In this document: piece after piece, positions 1-6,110 of the stretch | Position numbering within the stretch: position 1 is the stretch's first letter | Layout of the letters: each line of letters opens with the position of its first letter | Assembly: GCA_046758905.1 (NCBI GenBank) | Contig: JBHIBC010000104.1 | Coordinates: forward strand, 1-6,893 | Direction of reading: 5' to 3' | DNA: 6,893 nt | Source of the DNA: JBHIBC01 sp046758905 | Lineage (GTDB): Bacteria > Acidobacteriota > Polarisedimenticolia > Gp22-AA2 | Made by a program: the position numbers and the translations under genes | Notes under the pieces: model-generated | Databases searched by the model: none | Told to the model about the DNA's origin: nothing | The model's input: only the letters and a program-made list of their open reading frames with translations

Positions 1-13
1 CGGCCGGTCCGCG

Positions 14-1114
14 TTGACCGCGCGGCCCGCCCCCGGCGCGCGAGCCCGGGGGACAGGACGGACCGGGCGCGCGGGCGGGGGCACGGCCTACCGGACCTTC
101 GTGCGCGCCATGCCGAAAGCCGAGATCCACCTTCATCTCGAGGGAACGGTGGATCCCGCGACCCTCGCGCTCCTGGCGGAGAGGCGGGGCCGGCGGCTCG
201 GCACGCGGGAGCGCCTGGCCCTGGCTTCCCTGTACCGGCATCGCGATTTCCCCCACTTCCTGGAGAACTTCCGGGCCGTCTGCTCGAGGCTCCGGGGGCC
301 GGAGGACTTCGCGCTGATCGCCGGGGCCCTGAGCGAGCGGCTGCGGCGGCAGAACATGCGCTACGCCGAGGTGCTGTGCTCGCCGGGGATCTTCGAGCGC
401 GCCGGGCTGTCGGCGGTGGAGATCATGGACGCCGTGAGCGGCGCGGCGCGCCGCCGCCAGGAGGCGGCGGGCGGCCCGACCATGCGCTTCCTGTTCGACG
501 GCGTGCGTCAGTGGGGGGCCCGGGCCATGGAGGATCTCGTCCTGTCGGCGGGCCGCTGCCGGCGCTACGACGTCATCGGCGTCGGCGTCGGGGGGGACGA
601 GCGGTCGGTCCCGGCCTCCGATCTCGCCCCGGCGTTCGAGGAGGCCCGCCGCCTGGGGCTCCGCACCACGGCGCACGCCGGGGAGTTCGACGGGCCGCGC
701 TCGGTGTGGGAGGCGCTCGATCGGCTCGGGGTGGAGCGCATCGGGCACGGGATCCGCGCCTCGGAGGATCCGGAGCTGGTGAGGAGGCTGGCCCGGCACG
801 CGACGCCGCTGGAGTGCTGCCCGACCTCCAACCTGAGGACCGGCGTGGTGCGCGCCTGGAGCGAGCATCCGCTCCCGGCGCTGCTCCGCTCCGGAGTGGC
901 GGTCACGGTGAACAGCGACGACCCGGCGCTGTTCGGGACGTCCCTGTGCGGCGAGTGGATGGTCCTGAGGACGCGGCTCGGGCTGGAGCCGGAACAGGTC
1001 CTCGAGGTCGGCGTGCGGACCGCGAGGGCGACCTTCCTGCCGGAGGACGACAGGAGCGCGCTCGTCGCCGAGATGATCCGGGCGGGGCGGAGGCTGCGGG
1101 AGGAGTCGGCGTGA
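14..1114 (+). CDS. Adenosine deaminase-superfamily deaminase (adenosine or aminodeoxyfutalosine deaminase)
   Basis: A zinc-dependent, probably cytosolic purine deaminase that hydrolyses a 6-aminopurine to the 6-oxo form with release of ammonia. Numbering from the TTG at 14, the full active-site set is present: HLH zinc ligands (H39, H41), HAGE with zinc ligand H221 and catalytic E224, IGHG with H245, and NSDDP with D302 and D303. The spacing matches the classical ADA fold. The CPTSN-x-R motif near residue 272, in place of the more usual CPLSN, recalls the aminodeoxyfutalosine deaminases of menaquinone synthesis as I remember them; the substrate is therefore open. The start is uncertain. The frame stays open to the window edge, residues 1-25 are low-complexity and probably not real protein, and GTG at 101 or ATG at 110 are alternatives, though ATG at 110 leaves only four residues before the HLH motif. 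No clear ribosome site helps. The stop overlaps the next start by 4 nt (GTGA), suggesting cotranscription and coupled translation. Confidence 0.9.
   Translation: MTARPAPGARARGTGRTGRAGGGTAYRTFVRAMPKAEIHLHLEGTVDPATLALLAERRGRRLGTRERLALASLYRHRDFPHFLENFRAVCSRLRGPEDFALIAGALSERLRRQNMRYAEVLCSPGIFERAGLSAVEIMDAVSGAARRRQEAAGGPTMRFLFDGVRQWGARAMEDLVLSAGRCRRYDVIGVGVGGDERSVPASDLAPAFEEARRLGLRTTAHAGEFDGPRSVWEALDRLGVERIGHGIRASEDPELVRRLARHATPLECCPTSNLRTGVVRAWSEHPLPALLRSGVAVTVNSDDPALFGTSLCGEWMVLRTRLGLEPEQVLEVGVRTARATFLPEDDRSALVAEMIRAGRRLREESA
1098..1105 (+). promoter_or_regulatory. Shine-Dalgarno deciding the glycosyltransferase start
   Basis: GGGAGGAG lies 5 nt before the GTG at 1111, inside the end of the deaminase gene. 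It is the strongest ribosome binding site in the window. It supports GTG 1111 as the start, although the reading frame is open far upstream through the deaminase gene. Confidence 0.75.
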
Positions 1115-3261
1115 CCCCGGCCGAGGGGCGCGCCGTGCGGTGGGCGGCGCTGGGCGCCGTCGCCGCGCTGGCGCTCGTCGTCGCCGGCCTGTCCTGGTCT
1201 CTGGCTCCCGGGGGAGGGCTCCGGGGGGTCTACTCGATCGAGGTTCCCGACGGGACGCTCCTGAAGATCCATGAGCGGGTCGACCCGCGCATCGACTTCC
1301 CGGTCCCGCAGCCCATCGACGCGGCCTATGTCTTCCACTTCTGGGACGAGCAGAAGGTCGCGTTTCCCGCGGCCATGCCGCCGTATGCCATCCGCTGGCG
1401 CGGCCTGCTGCGGGTGCCCGAGACCGGCCGGTACGGCTTCTGGCTGGACGCCCAGGGCGAGGTGGCGCTGCGCATCGACGGGCGGGCGGTCGAGACCCGG
1501 ACCGACGCCATCACCGAACGCCCCCTCCGCGCGGGCCTCCACGCGCTCGAGATCGACTACGCCCTCGAAGAGGGTGAAGCCCGGATCGTGCTCAACTGGC
1601 GGCCGCCCGGCGGAGAACTGGCCCCCGTCCCGAGCCGTCATCTCGGGGTCGACCGGGACGCGTTCGAGCGTGGCCGCGCGCGCCGCCTCGCGGGCTTGGC
1701 GATCCTGGCCGCCGCGGCGGCCGCGGCCGGCGCCCTACTCCTCGCGGCGCGAAGGCCGGCCGGCGGCCTCGGGCGCCTCTTCGCCCTCCTGAGCGCGGGG
1801 CGGACCCGCATCGCCCTCGGCGCGGTGCTCCTTCTCGCGGCGTCGCTGCGGTTTCACGACTACTCGCTCGTGCCGTTCCACCACGAGACGGCCGACGAGT
1901 ATCAGCACGCCTGGGACGGCTGGTCTCTCCTGCATGAGGGCGTTCCCGCCTCCTGGAGCACATTCCCGAGCCGCTATCCGGTCGATCGGGCGTACGAGCT
2001 CCGGTGGTTCGGCGATCGCTACGCGCTGGTCTGGCCGTATTTCGATCACCCCCCGCTGTTCTCCCTCCTGGTGGGCTTGGGGGGCGCGATCGCCTCGGTC
2101 CTCGGCCTCGCCCCGGCCCCTCCGCCGGAAGGGCTCGCGTACCGCGTCTTCGGCCCCGATCCCCCCCTGGGCGGGCTGGGCTACCTGGTCTGCTCCCTGC
2201 CGGTGATGCGGGTTGTGCCGATCCTCCTGAGCCTGGCCGGCATCATCCTCCTGTACCGGCTGGCGCGGGAGTACGGCGCCACCGAGCGCGGCGCGCTGTG
2301 CGCGACGCTGGTCTACGCCAGCCTGCCGGTGATCGTCCTGAGCCACCGGCTGGTCAAGGCCGAGAGCCTGCTGGCGCTGCTGTTCATGGGCGCGATCCTG
2401 CTGGTGCGGCGTCTGGGGCGCACCGGAGCCGCCCGCGAGGCCGCGCTGATCGGGGCGGTGTGCGGCCTCGCGATCTGGACCAAGGCGACCGGGATGGCCG
2501 TCGTCGGCACCGCCCTCGTCCTGCTCCTGGCCGCCCGCCGCTACCGGGCCGCCTCCCTGGTGGCCGCGCTGGCCGGCGGCTCGGTGCTGCTCTATCTCCT
2601 GTACGCCTGGGCTTACGACTTCGACATCTTCGTGAAGATCGTACAGGCGCAGTCGGCGACCAAGTGGGCCAGCCTCGACAGCTTCCTGGACTTGATGTCC
2701 GGCAAGGTGGTGGTCAAGTGGTTCGGGCGGGGATGGTACCTCTTCCTGCTGCTGGCGGCCGGCGTGGCGGCGTTCCGCAAGGAACGGGCCCTGCTGGTCC
2801 CCGTGGCGATCTACGCGACCCTGATCGCGCTGAGCGCCGATCATCGTGTCGTGTACGGCTGGTACCGGATCCCGCTGTTCCCGTTCCTGTGCGTCGCCGC
2901 CGGGATCTACCTCGACGAGATGATCCGCGAGTCGGACCTGTTCCGAACCTTCCCGTTCGCGCTCACCGCGGTCGTCACCGGCCTGCTCTACACGTTCTCG
3001 GGGGCGCCGTTCTCCACGACGGCGGAGACGGCGTCCCGGTTCCCGATGCCCGCCTCGCTGGTGCAGACCAAGACCGCCGTGGCGCTGTTCTCCTTTCTGG
3101 CCCTCGCCCCATACCTGCTGCGCCTGGCGCACGAGCGCCCGTGGACCCGTCGCGTGGCGACGGCGGCCACCTGCCTGCTGGTGGCGCTGTTCCTGTTGAC
3201 GAGCGTGGCCGCCGTCGGCGGCATGCTGGAGACCTACCACCTGACGCGCGGGGTCAGGTGA
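1111..3261 (+). CDS. PA14 domain-containing GT-C membrane glycosyltransferase (PMT/ArnT-like, GT39/GT83-type)
   Basis: A 716-residue integral membrane protein likely to transfer a sugar from a polyprenyl-phosphate donor to an extracytoplasmic acceptor; donor and acceptor are unknown. An N-terminal hydrophobic segment (about 11-30) is followed by a PA14-like beta domain (about 38-180). Its signature runs IRWRG, PETGRYGF, LRIDGR, LRAGLHALEIDY, then NWRPPGG. A second hydrophobic segment (about 193-213) leads into a many-pass C-terminal region with roughly a dozen or more helices. GT-C hallmarks are the acidic first loop ETADEY (E259, D262, E263; candidate catalytic/metal residues), FDHPPL at 311-316, HRLVKAES at 412-419 and GLAIWTKATG at 452-461, all matching conserved spots of the PMT_2-like family. 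The start is GTG 1111, backed by a strong ribosome site and a 4-nt overlap with the deaminase gene. Reading upstream in the same frame gives only low-complexity residues. The PA14 fusion is the odd feature; it may bind glycan. Family assignment is firm, specificity is not. Confidence 0.85.
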   Translation: MTPAEGRAVRWAALGAVAALALVVAGLSWSLAPGGGLRGVYSIEVPDGTLLKIHERVDPRIDFPVPQPIDAAYVFHFWDEQKVAFPAAMPPYAIRWRGLLRVPETGRYGFWLDAQGEVALRIDGRAVETRTDAITERPLRAGLHALEIDYALEEGEARIVLNWRPPGGELAPVPSRHLGVDRDAFERGRARRLAGLAILAAAAAAAGALLLAARRPAGGLGRLFALLSAGRTRIALGAVLLLAASLRFHDYSLVPFHHETADEYQHAWDGWSLLHEGVPASWSTFPSRYPVDRAYELRWFGDRYALVWPYFDHPPLFSLLVGLGGAIASVLGLAPAPPPEGLAYRVFGPDPPLGGLGYLVCSLPVMRVVPILLSLAGIILLYRLAREYGATERGALCATLVYASLPVIVLSHRLVKAESLLALLFMGAILLVRRLGRTGAAREAALIGAVCGLAIWTKATGMAVVGTALVLLLAARRYRAASLVAALAGGSVLLYLLYAWAYDFDIFVKIVQAQSATKWASLDSFLDLMSGKVVVKWFGRGWYLFLLLAAGVAAFRKERALLVPVAIYATLIALSADHRVVYGWYRIPLFPFLCVAAGIYLDEMIRESDLFRTFPFALTAVVTGLLYTFSGAPFSTTAETASRFPMPASLVQTKTAVALFSFLALAPYLLRLAHERPWTRRVATAATCLLVALFLLTSVAAVGGMLETYHLTRGVR
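3238..3260 (+). terminator. Hairpin over the glycosyltransferase stop codon, between convergent genes
   Basis: CACCTGAC (3238-3245) and GTCAGGTG (3253-3260) form a perfect 8-bp stem with a 7-nt GC-rich loop. The stop codon starts inside the right arm. Only 18 bp separate the two convergent stop codons, so this is where transcription from both sides must end or meet. There is no T-run on either side, so it is not a canonical intrinsic terminator. It may pause polymerase, protect the 3' end, or be chance in coding sequence. Confidence 0.35.
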
Positions 3262-3279
3262 GGGCGCCGGGAGGGGAGG

Positions 3280-4671
3280 TTACGGGGACCGGTGGCGCAG
3301 CCGGGCCACGCCGGCGCGGATCAGACGGTCGGCGAGCACGCGGGTGCGCGCCTCGCAGTAGACCCTCAGCAGCGGCTCCGTGCCCGAGCCGCGGAACAGG
3401 AGCCAGCCGGAGTCGCCGAACAGCAGCTTGACGCCGTCGAGCGCGTCGATCCCCCGAACGCGCAGGCCCGCGAGCCGGGTGGGGGGCTGACGGCGGATCG
3501 ACTCGACGGCGAGCCGGCCTCGGTCGGGCGGCATCGGGAGGTCGAGGCGCCGGTAATCGTAGTGCCCGAACTCGGCCTCCAGCGCGGCGACGTGCCGGCT
3601 GAGCCTGCGTGCGCCTCCGGAGATCATCTCCATCAGCAGCAGCCCCACGAGGATGCCGTCGCGCTCCGGGAGAAACCTCTTCACGCCGACGCCTCCGCTC
3701 TCCTCGCCGCCGATCAGGATGTCGTGCTCGAGCATCAGGCGGGCGATGTGCTTGAAGCCGATCGGCCGATCGAAGAAAGGCAGCCCGTGCTGCCGGGCGA
3801 TCCGCTCGGCGAGGAACGTGTTGGCGAAGGTGCGCGCGATCCCGCCGCGCCAGCCCTTGCCCCGCAGCAGGTGCAGGGCGAGCAGGGCGAAGGTCTGGAG
3901 CGGGGAGACCACCCGGCCGGTCTCGTCGCAGACTCCCACCCGGTCGGCGTCTCCGTCGGTGGCGATCCCCAGGTGCGCCCGGTGGCGGCGCACCGCCGCG
4001 GACAGGGGCCCGAGGTTCTCGGGGCGCGGCTCCGGCGGCGCCCCGCCGAACAGCACGTCGGCGTCGCCGCGCAGCGTGAACACCCTGGCCTTGCCGCCGC
4101 GCAACAGCCCCTCTACGATGCGCCCGCCGGCGCCGTGCATGCTGTCGACCACGACGCGGATCGGGCTTCTGCGCACCAGCTCCAGATCCACCACGGCGGC
4201 CAGCCTCGGGATGTAGGCCGGCAGGAAGGGATGGCGCCGCTCGGGCGCGCGCCCCACGCGCGGCGCCCTGCGGCCGATCAGCTGCTCGAGACGCGCGGTC
4301 AGCTCGGGCGGCGCGCTGCCCCCGAACGCGGCCTTCACCTTGAGCCCGTTGTAGTGCGGCGGGTTGTGGCTGGCGGTGATGCAGATGCCGAGGGGCGCGG
4401 CGCAGGTGACCACCTGGCAGGAGACCATGGGGGTCGTGGTCGGATCCTCCGGGAGCATCGTCGGGATGCCGTTCCCCTCGAGGACGGCGGCCGCCGCCTC
4501 CGCGAAGGCGCGGCTGAGGAACCGGACATCGTGACCGACCGGCACCGGGGCCCCGGAGTTGCCCTCCTCGTGGATCAGGTCGGCGACGGCCTGGGTGGCG
4601 GCCCGGACGTTCTCGAAGGTGAAGTCGTCGGCGATGACGCCCCTCCAGCCGTCCGTCCCGAATCGAATCAC
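3280..4671 (-). CDS. Alpha-D-phosphohexomutase (phosphoglucomutase/phosphomannomutase family)
   Basis: A cytosolic enzyme that moves phosphate between C1 and C6 of a hexose phosphate through a bisphosphate intermediate, feeding nucleotide-sugar and polysaccharide synthesis. All four family landmarks are intact in 463 residues, the usual length: N-terminal FGTDGWRG (4-11); catalytic TASHNP with phosphoserine S101; the magnesium loop DGDADR (D239, D241, D243); the sugar-specificity loop GGEESGG (321-327); and the phosphate-binding loop RGSGTEP (427-433). GGEESGG, rather than GGEQSGH or GGEMSGH, favours a phosphoglucomutase over GlmM or a PMM/PGM of the AlgC type, but substrate cannot be fixed from motifs alone. 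The start is GTG at 4671, with GGAG 8 nt upstream. The gene is single and faces the glycosyltransferase tail to tail and the pgsA unit head to head. No convincing promoter of its own is visible in the short divergent gap. Confidence 0.93.
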   Translation of the reverse strand: MIRFGTDGWRGVIADDFTFENVRAATQAVADLIHEEGNSGAPVPVGHDVRFLSRAFAEAAAAVLEGNGIPTMLPEDPTTTPMVSCQVVTCAAPLGICITASHNPPHYNGLKVKAAFGGSAPPELTARLEQLIGRRAPRVGRAPERRHPFLPAYIPRLAAVVDLELVRRSPIRVVVDSMHGAGGRIVEGLLRGGKARVFTLRGDADVLFGGAPPEPRPENLGPLSAAVRRHRAHLGIATDGDADRVGVCDETGRVVSPLQTFALLALHLLRGKGWRGGIARTFANTFLAERIARQHGLPFFDRPIGFKHIARLMLEHDILIGGEESGGVGVKRFLPERDGILVGLLLMEMISGGARRLSRHVAALEAEFGHYDYRRLDLPMPPDRGRLAVESIRRQPPTRLAGLRVRGIDALDGVKLLFGDSGWLLFRGSGTEPLLRVYCEARTRVLADRLIRAGVARLRHRSP

Positions 4672-4679
4672 CGCCGGTG

Positions 4680-4683
4680 CTCC
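4680..4683 (-). promoter_or_regulatory. Shine-Dalgarno of the phosphohexomutase gene
   Basis: On the minus strand GGAG sits 8 nt before the GTG start at 4671. It supports this non-ATG start, which also places the conserved FGTDGWRG motif four residues in, as expected for the family. Confidence 0.55.
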
Positions 4684-4685
4684 GG

Positions 4686-4714
4686 TTGACCCTCTGGGTG
4701 CCTTGTGTTATTGT
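4686..4714 (+). promoter_or_regulatory. Sigma70-type promoter of the pgsA-DUF502-plsC-cinA unit
   Basis: TTGACC (4686-4691) matches the -35 consensus at five of six positions. TATTGT (4709-4714) matches the -10 consensus at four of six, and the spacer is the optimal 17 nt. The segment is a short AT-richer patch in otherwise very GC-rich DNA, in the gap between the divergent mutase and pgsA genes. Transcription would start near 4721, leaving an untranslated leader of about 120 nt before pgsA. This is read from the sequence only. Confidence 0.6.
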
Positions 4715-4744
4715 CCGCCGGCCTCACGCCGCAGGCGCTGGCGA

Positions 4745-4770
4745 CGCTCCCGGCGCGGGCGCAAGGAGCG
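4745..4770 (+). promoter_or_regulatory. Leader hairpin that could mask an AAGGAG ribosome-site motif
   Basis: CGCTCC (4745-4750) is complementary to GGAGCG (4765-4770), which overlaps the SD-like AAGGAG at 4763-4768. A competing smaller hairpin, CCCG (4749-4752) with CGGG (4756-4759), shares bases with the first arm, so two alternative folds are possible. In such GC-rich DNA short complementary pairs are common, so significance is low without comparison across relatives. It matches no riboswitch or small RNA family I recognise. Confidence 0.25.
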
Positions 4771-4783
4771 CACGGGAAGAAGG

Positions 4784-4846
4784 ATGGCGCGCAGTTGCGG
4801 CCGCATTCTACACGCCGCATTGACCCCCCGGCAACTGATCCGATGA
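4784..4846 (+). CDS. Candidate leader peptide (uORF, 20 residues) coupled to pgsA
   Basis: A short open frame with an ATG at 4784 follows the purine-rich GGGAAGAAGG (4774-4783). It ends with TGA at 4844-4846, overlapping the pgsA ATG at 4843 as ATGA, the same 4-nt junction type used elsewhere in the window. The peptide has one cysteine (C5) and four arginines (R3, R7, R16, R20) and no recognised family. The main argument for it is that pgsA has no ribosome site of its own: the bases before its ATG are CCCCCCGGCAACTGATCCG, with no purine-rich SD. Ribosomes finishing the uORF could restart on pgsA. The SD-to-ATG distance is not ideal (AGG abuts the ATG; AAGGAG is 15 nt away), and a 20-codon frame can occur by chance. 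It is a hypothesis rather than an established gene. Confidence 0.35.
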   Translation: MARSCGRILHAALTPRQLIR

Positions 4847-5436
4847 TCAACCTGCCGACCTGGATCACCATCATCCGCATCTTCCTCGCCCCGGTGCTGG
4901 TCGTCGTGCTGATGACCCGGCTCACCGCCTTCGAGGCCTTCGGCTGGTCCTGGCAGGAGATCGGCGTGGCCGTGTTCCTGCTGGCCTCGCTCACCGACTA
5001 TCTCGACGGCTGGCTGGCCCGGCGCCGGGGCCAGGTGACCACCCTCGGGACGCTCCTGGACCCGATCGCCGACAAGCTGCTCACCTCGGCCGCCTTCATC
5101 TCGCTGGTGCAGATCGACGTCGCCCGCGCCTGGATGGTCTGGGTGATCCTGGGCCGCGAGTTCGCGGTCGACGGCCTGCGGATGATCGCCAGCAGCCAGG
5201 GCGTCACGATCGGCGCGAGCGTCTGGGGGAAGTACAAGACCGGCACCCAGGTCGTCGCGATCGTTCTTCTCATCCTCGGCTTCGAGCGGCTCGGGCAGTG
5301 GGCCCTGTTCGGCGACGTGGCGATCTGGCTGGTCGTCGCCCTGGCGATCCTCTCCGGCATGGACTACTTCGTGAAGTTCGCCCGTCGCCTGGGGGTGCTG
5401 GGAGGGCCCGAAGGCCGTTCCGGGAAGGCGCCGTGA
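4843..5436 (+). CDS. pgsA: CDP-diacylglycerol--glycerol-3-phosphate 3-phosphatidyltransferase
   Basis: An inner-membrane enzyme of phospholipid synthesis: CDP-diacylglycerol plus glycerol-3-phosphate gives phosphatidylglycerol phosphate and CMP, the committed step to phosphatidylglycerol and cardiolipin. The 197-residue product carries the complete CDP-alcohol phosphatidyltransferase signature: D52, D55-G56, A59-R60, G69, D73 and D77 at canonical spacing. PgsA-type features surround it: the N-terminal NLPTWITIIRIFLAP, ILGREFAVDGLR (102-113), and GKYKTGTQ (129-136), typical of PgsA rather than of phosphatidylserine or cardiolipin synthases. About six hydrophobic segments are visible. ATG 4843 is chosen because the family begins with this NLPxxIT motif. 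The frame is open upstream to about 4705, but those residues resemble nothing, and a TTG alternative about 20 codons upstream is poorer. The start lacks its own SD, and TGATC/GATCA (4836-4840, 4845-4849) bracket it. The stop overlaps the next start by 4 nt. Confidence 0.93.
   Translation: MINLPTWITIIRIFLAPVLVVVLMTRLTAFEAFGWSWQEIGVAVFLLASLTDYLDGWLARRRGQVTTLGTLLDPIADKLLTSAAFISLVQIDVARAWMVWVILGREFAVDGLRMIASSQGVTIGASVWGKYKTGTQVVAIVLLILGFERLGQWALFGDVAIWLVVALAILSGMDYFVKFARRLGVLGGPEGRSGKAP
5422..5428 (+). promoter_or_regulatory. Shine-Dalgarno deciding the DUF502 start
   Basis: GGGAAGG lies 4 nt before the GTG at 5433, within the last codons of pgsA. It supports this GTG over earlier in-frame possibilities that would run deep inside pgsA. 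Confidence 0.55.
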
Positions 5437-6110
5437 GCCGCACGCGGCCCGACGATCGGTCACCGTTCGGGCGGATCCGCAGGCTATTCCTGACCGGCTT
5501 CGCGATCCTCCTGCCGTTGATCATCACCGTGTGGATCCTCGGCCTGCTGTTCGACCTGGTGCGCGGCATCACAACGCCGTTCATCCTCAAGATCCTGAAA
5601 TGGACCCGCTTCCCCTACGCCGACGACCCGGCGTTCACCACCTACCTCGCACCCCTGATCGGCTTCGTCCTAACCGTCCTCCTGGTCCTCCTGGTGGGCA
5701 TCCTCGCCACCAACCTGCTCGGCCGGCGGATCGTCACCGCCTTCGACCGGTTGATGCTGCGCATACCCCTGATCAAGGGTATCTACGGCGCGGCGAGGCA
5801 GCTCCTCGATGCGTTCAACGCGAAAACCACCTCTTTCCAGAGGGTGGTGGCGGTGGAATACCCATCGGAGGGGCTCTATACGCTCGGGTTCGTGACCCGT
5901 GATCCGGCCGGTCTGCACTCGGTCGGCGGGGGCCCCGAGTTGCCCGGATACACCCTGGTCTTCCTCCCCACCTCCCCGAACCCCACCTCCGGCTGGCTGC
6001 TGGCGGTTCCGGAGAAGCGGCTGGTTCCGCTCGACATGTCGATCGAGGAGGGAGTGAAGATGGTGGTCAGCGGGGGTCTGGTGGTGCCGCAGCGCTGGAT
6101 CGGGCCGTGA
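5433..6110 (+). CDS. DUF502 (COV-like) family membrane protein
   Basis: A 225-residue membrane protein of the DUF502 family, whose plant relatives are the COV (CONTINUOUS VASCULAR RING) proteins; the bacterial function is unknown. The basic N-terminus GRIRRLFLTGFAILLPL leads into transmembrane helix 1 (about 18-43). A short polar loop follows, then helix 2 (about 71-96), then a soluble C-terminal half. Family landmarks in that half are IPLIKGIYGAARQLLDAF (111-128), FQRVVAVEYP (135-144), LGFVTRD (151-157), the very characteristic FLPTSPNPTSGW (177-188), and the closing LDMSIEEGVKMVVSGG (200-215). The start is GTG 5433, overlapping the pgsA stop as GTGA, which gives the usual length and N-terminus. 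Its position between pgsA and plsC suggests a role linked to membrane lipid or envelope homeostasis, but this is only guilt by association. Confidence 0.9.
   Translation: MSRTRPDDRSPFGRIRRLFLTGFAILLPLIITVWILGLLFDLVRGITTPFILKILKWTRFPYADDPAFTTYLAPLIGFVLTVLLVLLVGILATNLLGRRIVTAFDRLMLRIPLIKGIYGAARQLLDAFNAKTTSFQRVVAVEYPSEGLYTLGFVTRDPAGLHSVGGGPELPGYTLVFLPTSPNPTSGWLLAVPEKRLVPLDMSIEEGVKMVVSGGLVVPQRWIGP

Noticed and set aside
376..1110. N-terminal extension of the glycosyltransferase frame through the deaminase gene
   Set aside because: These residues are Gly/Arg-rich and lack structure, while the same DNA encodes the conserved deaminase. A strong SD marks GTG 1111 as the start.
565..1641. A 358-codon minus-strand open frame
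   Set aside because: It lies antisense to the deaminase and the PA14 region, both strongly supported by motifs. Its product has biased composition and no motif.
1695..1732. Alanine-rich GCC/GCG repeat in the glycosyltransferase
   Set aside because: It encodes a hydrophobic poly-Ala transmembrane segment (about residues 199-206) and is not a tandem repeat of independent interest.
1735..3240. A 501-codon open frame antisense to the glycosyltransferase
   Set aside because: Its translation is a Gln/Gly/Arg/His-rich, low-complexity sequence with no hydrophobic core or known motif. Long antisense frames are expected opposite genes in very GC-rich DNA.
3292..4689. A 465-codon plus-strand open frame opposite the mutase gene
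   Set aside because: The mutase on the minus strand has every catalytic motif. The plus-strand frame is Gly/Ala/Arg/His-rich with no recognisable domain.
4820..4847. A second TTGACC (4820-4825) with GATGAT (4842-4847), 16-nt spacer
   Set aside because: The -10 element is weak and runs into the pgsA coding sequence, so a transcript from it would start inside the gene. The upstream promoter at 4686 is much better.
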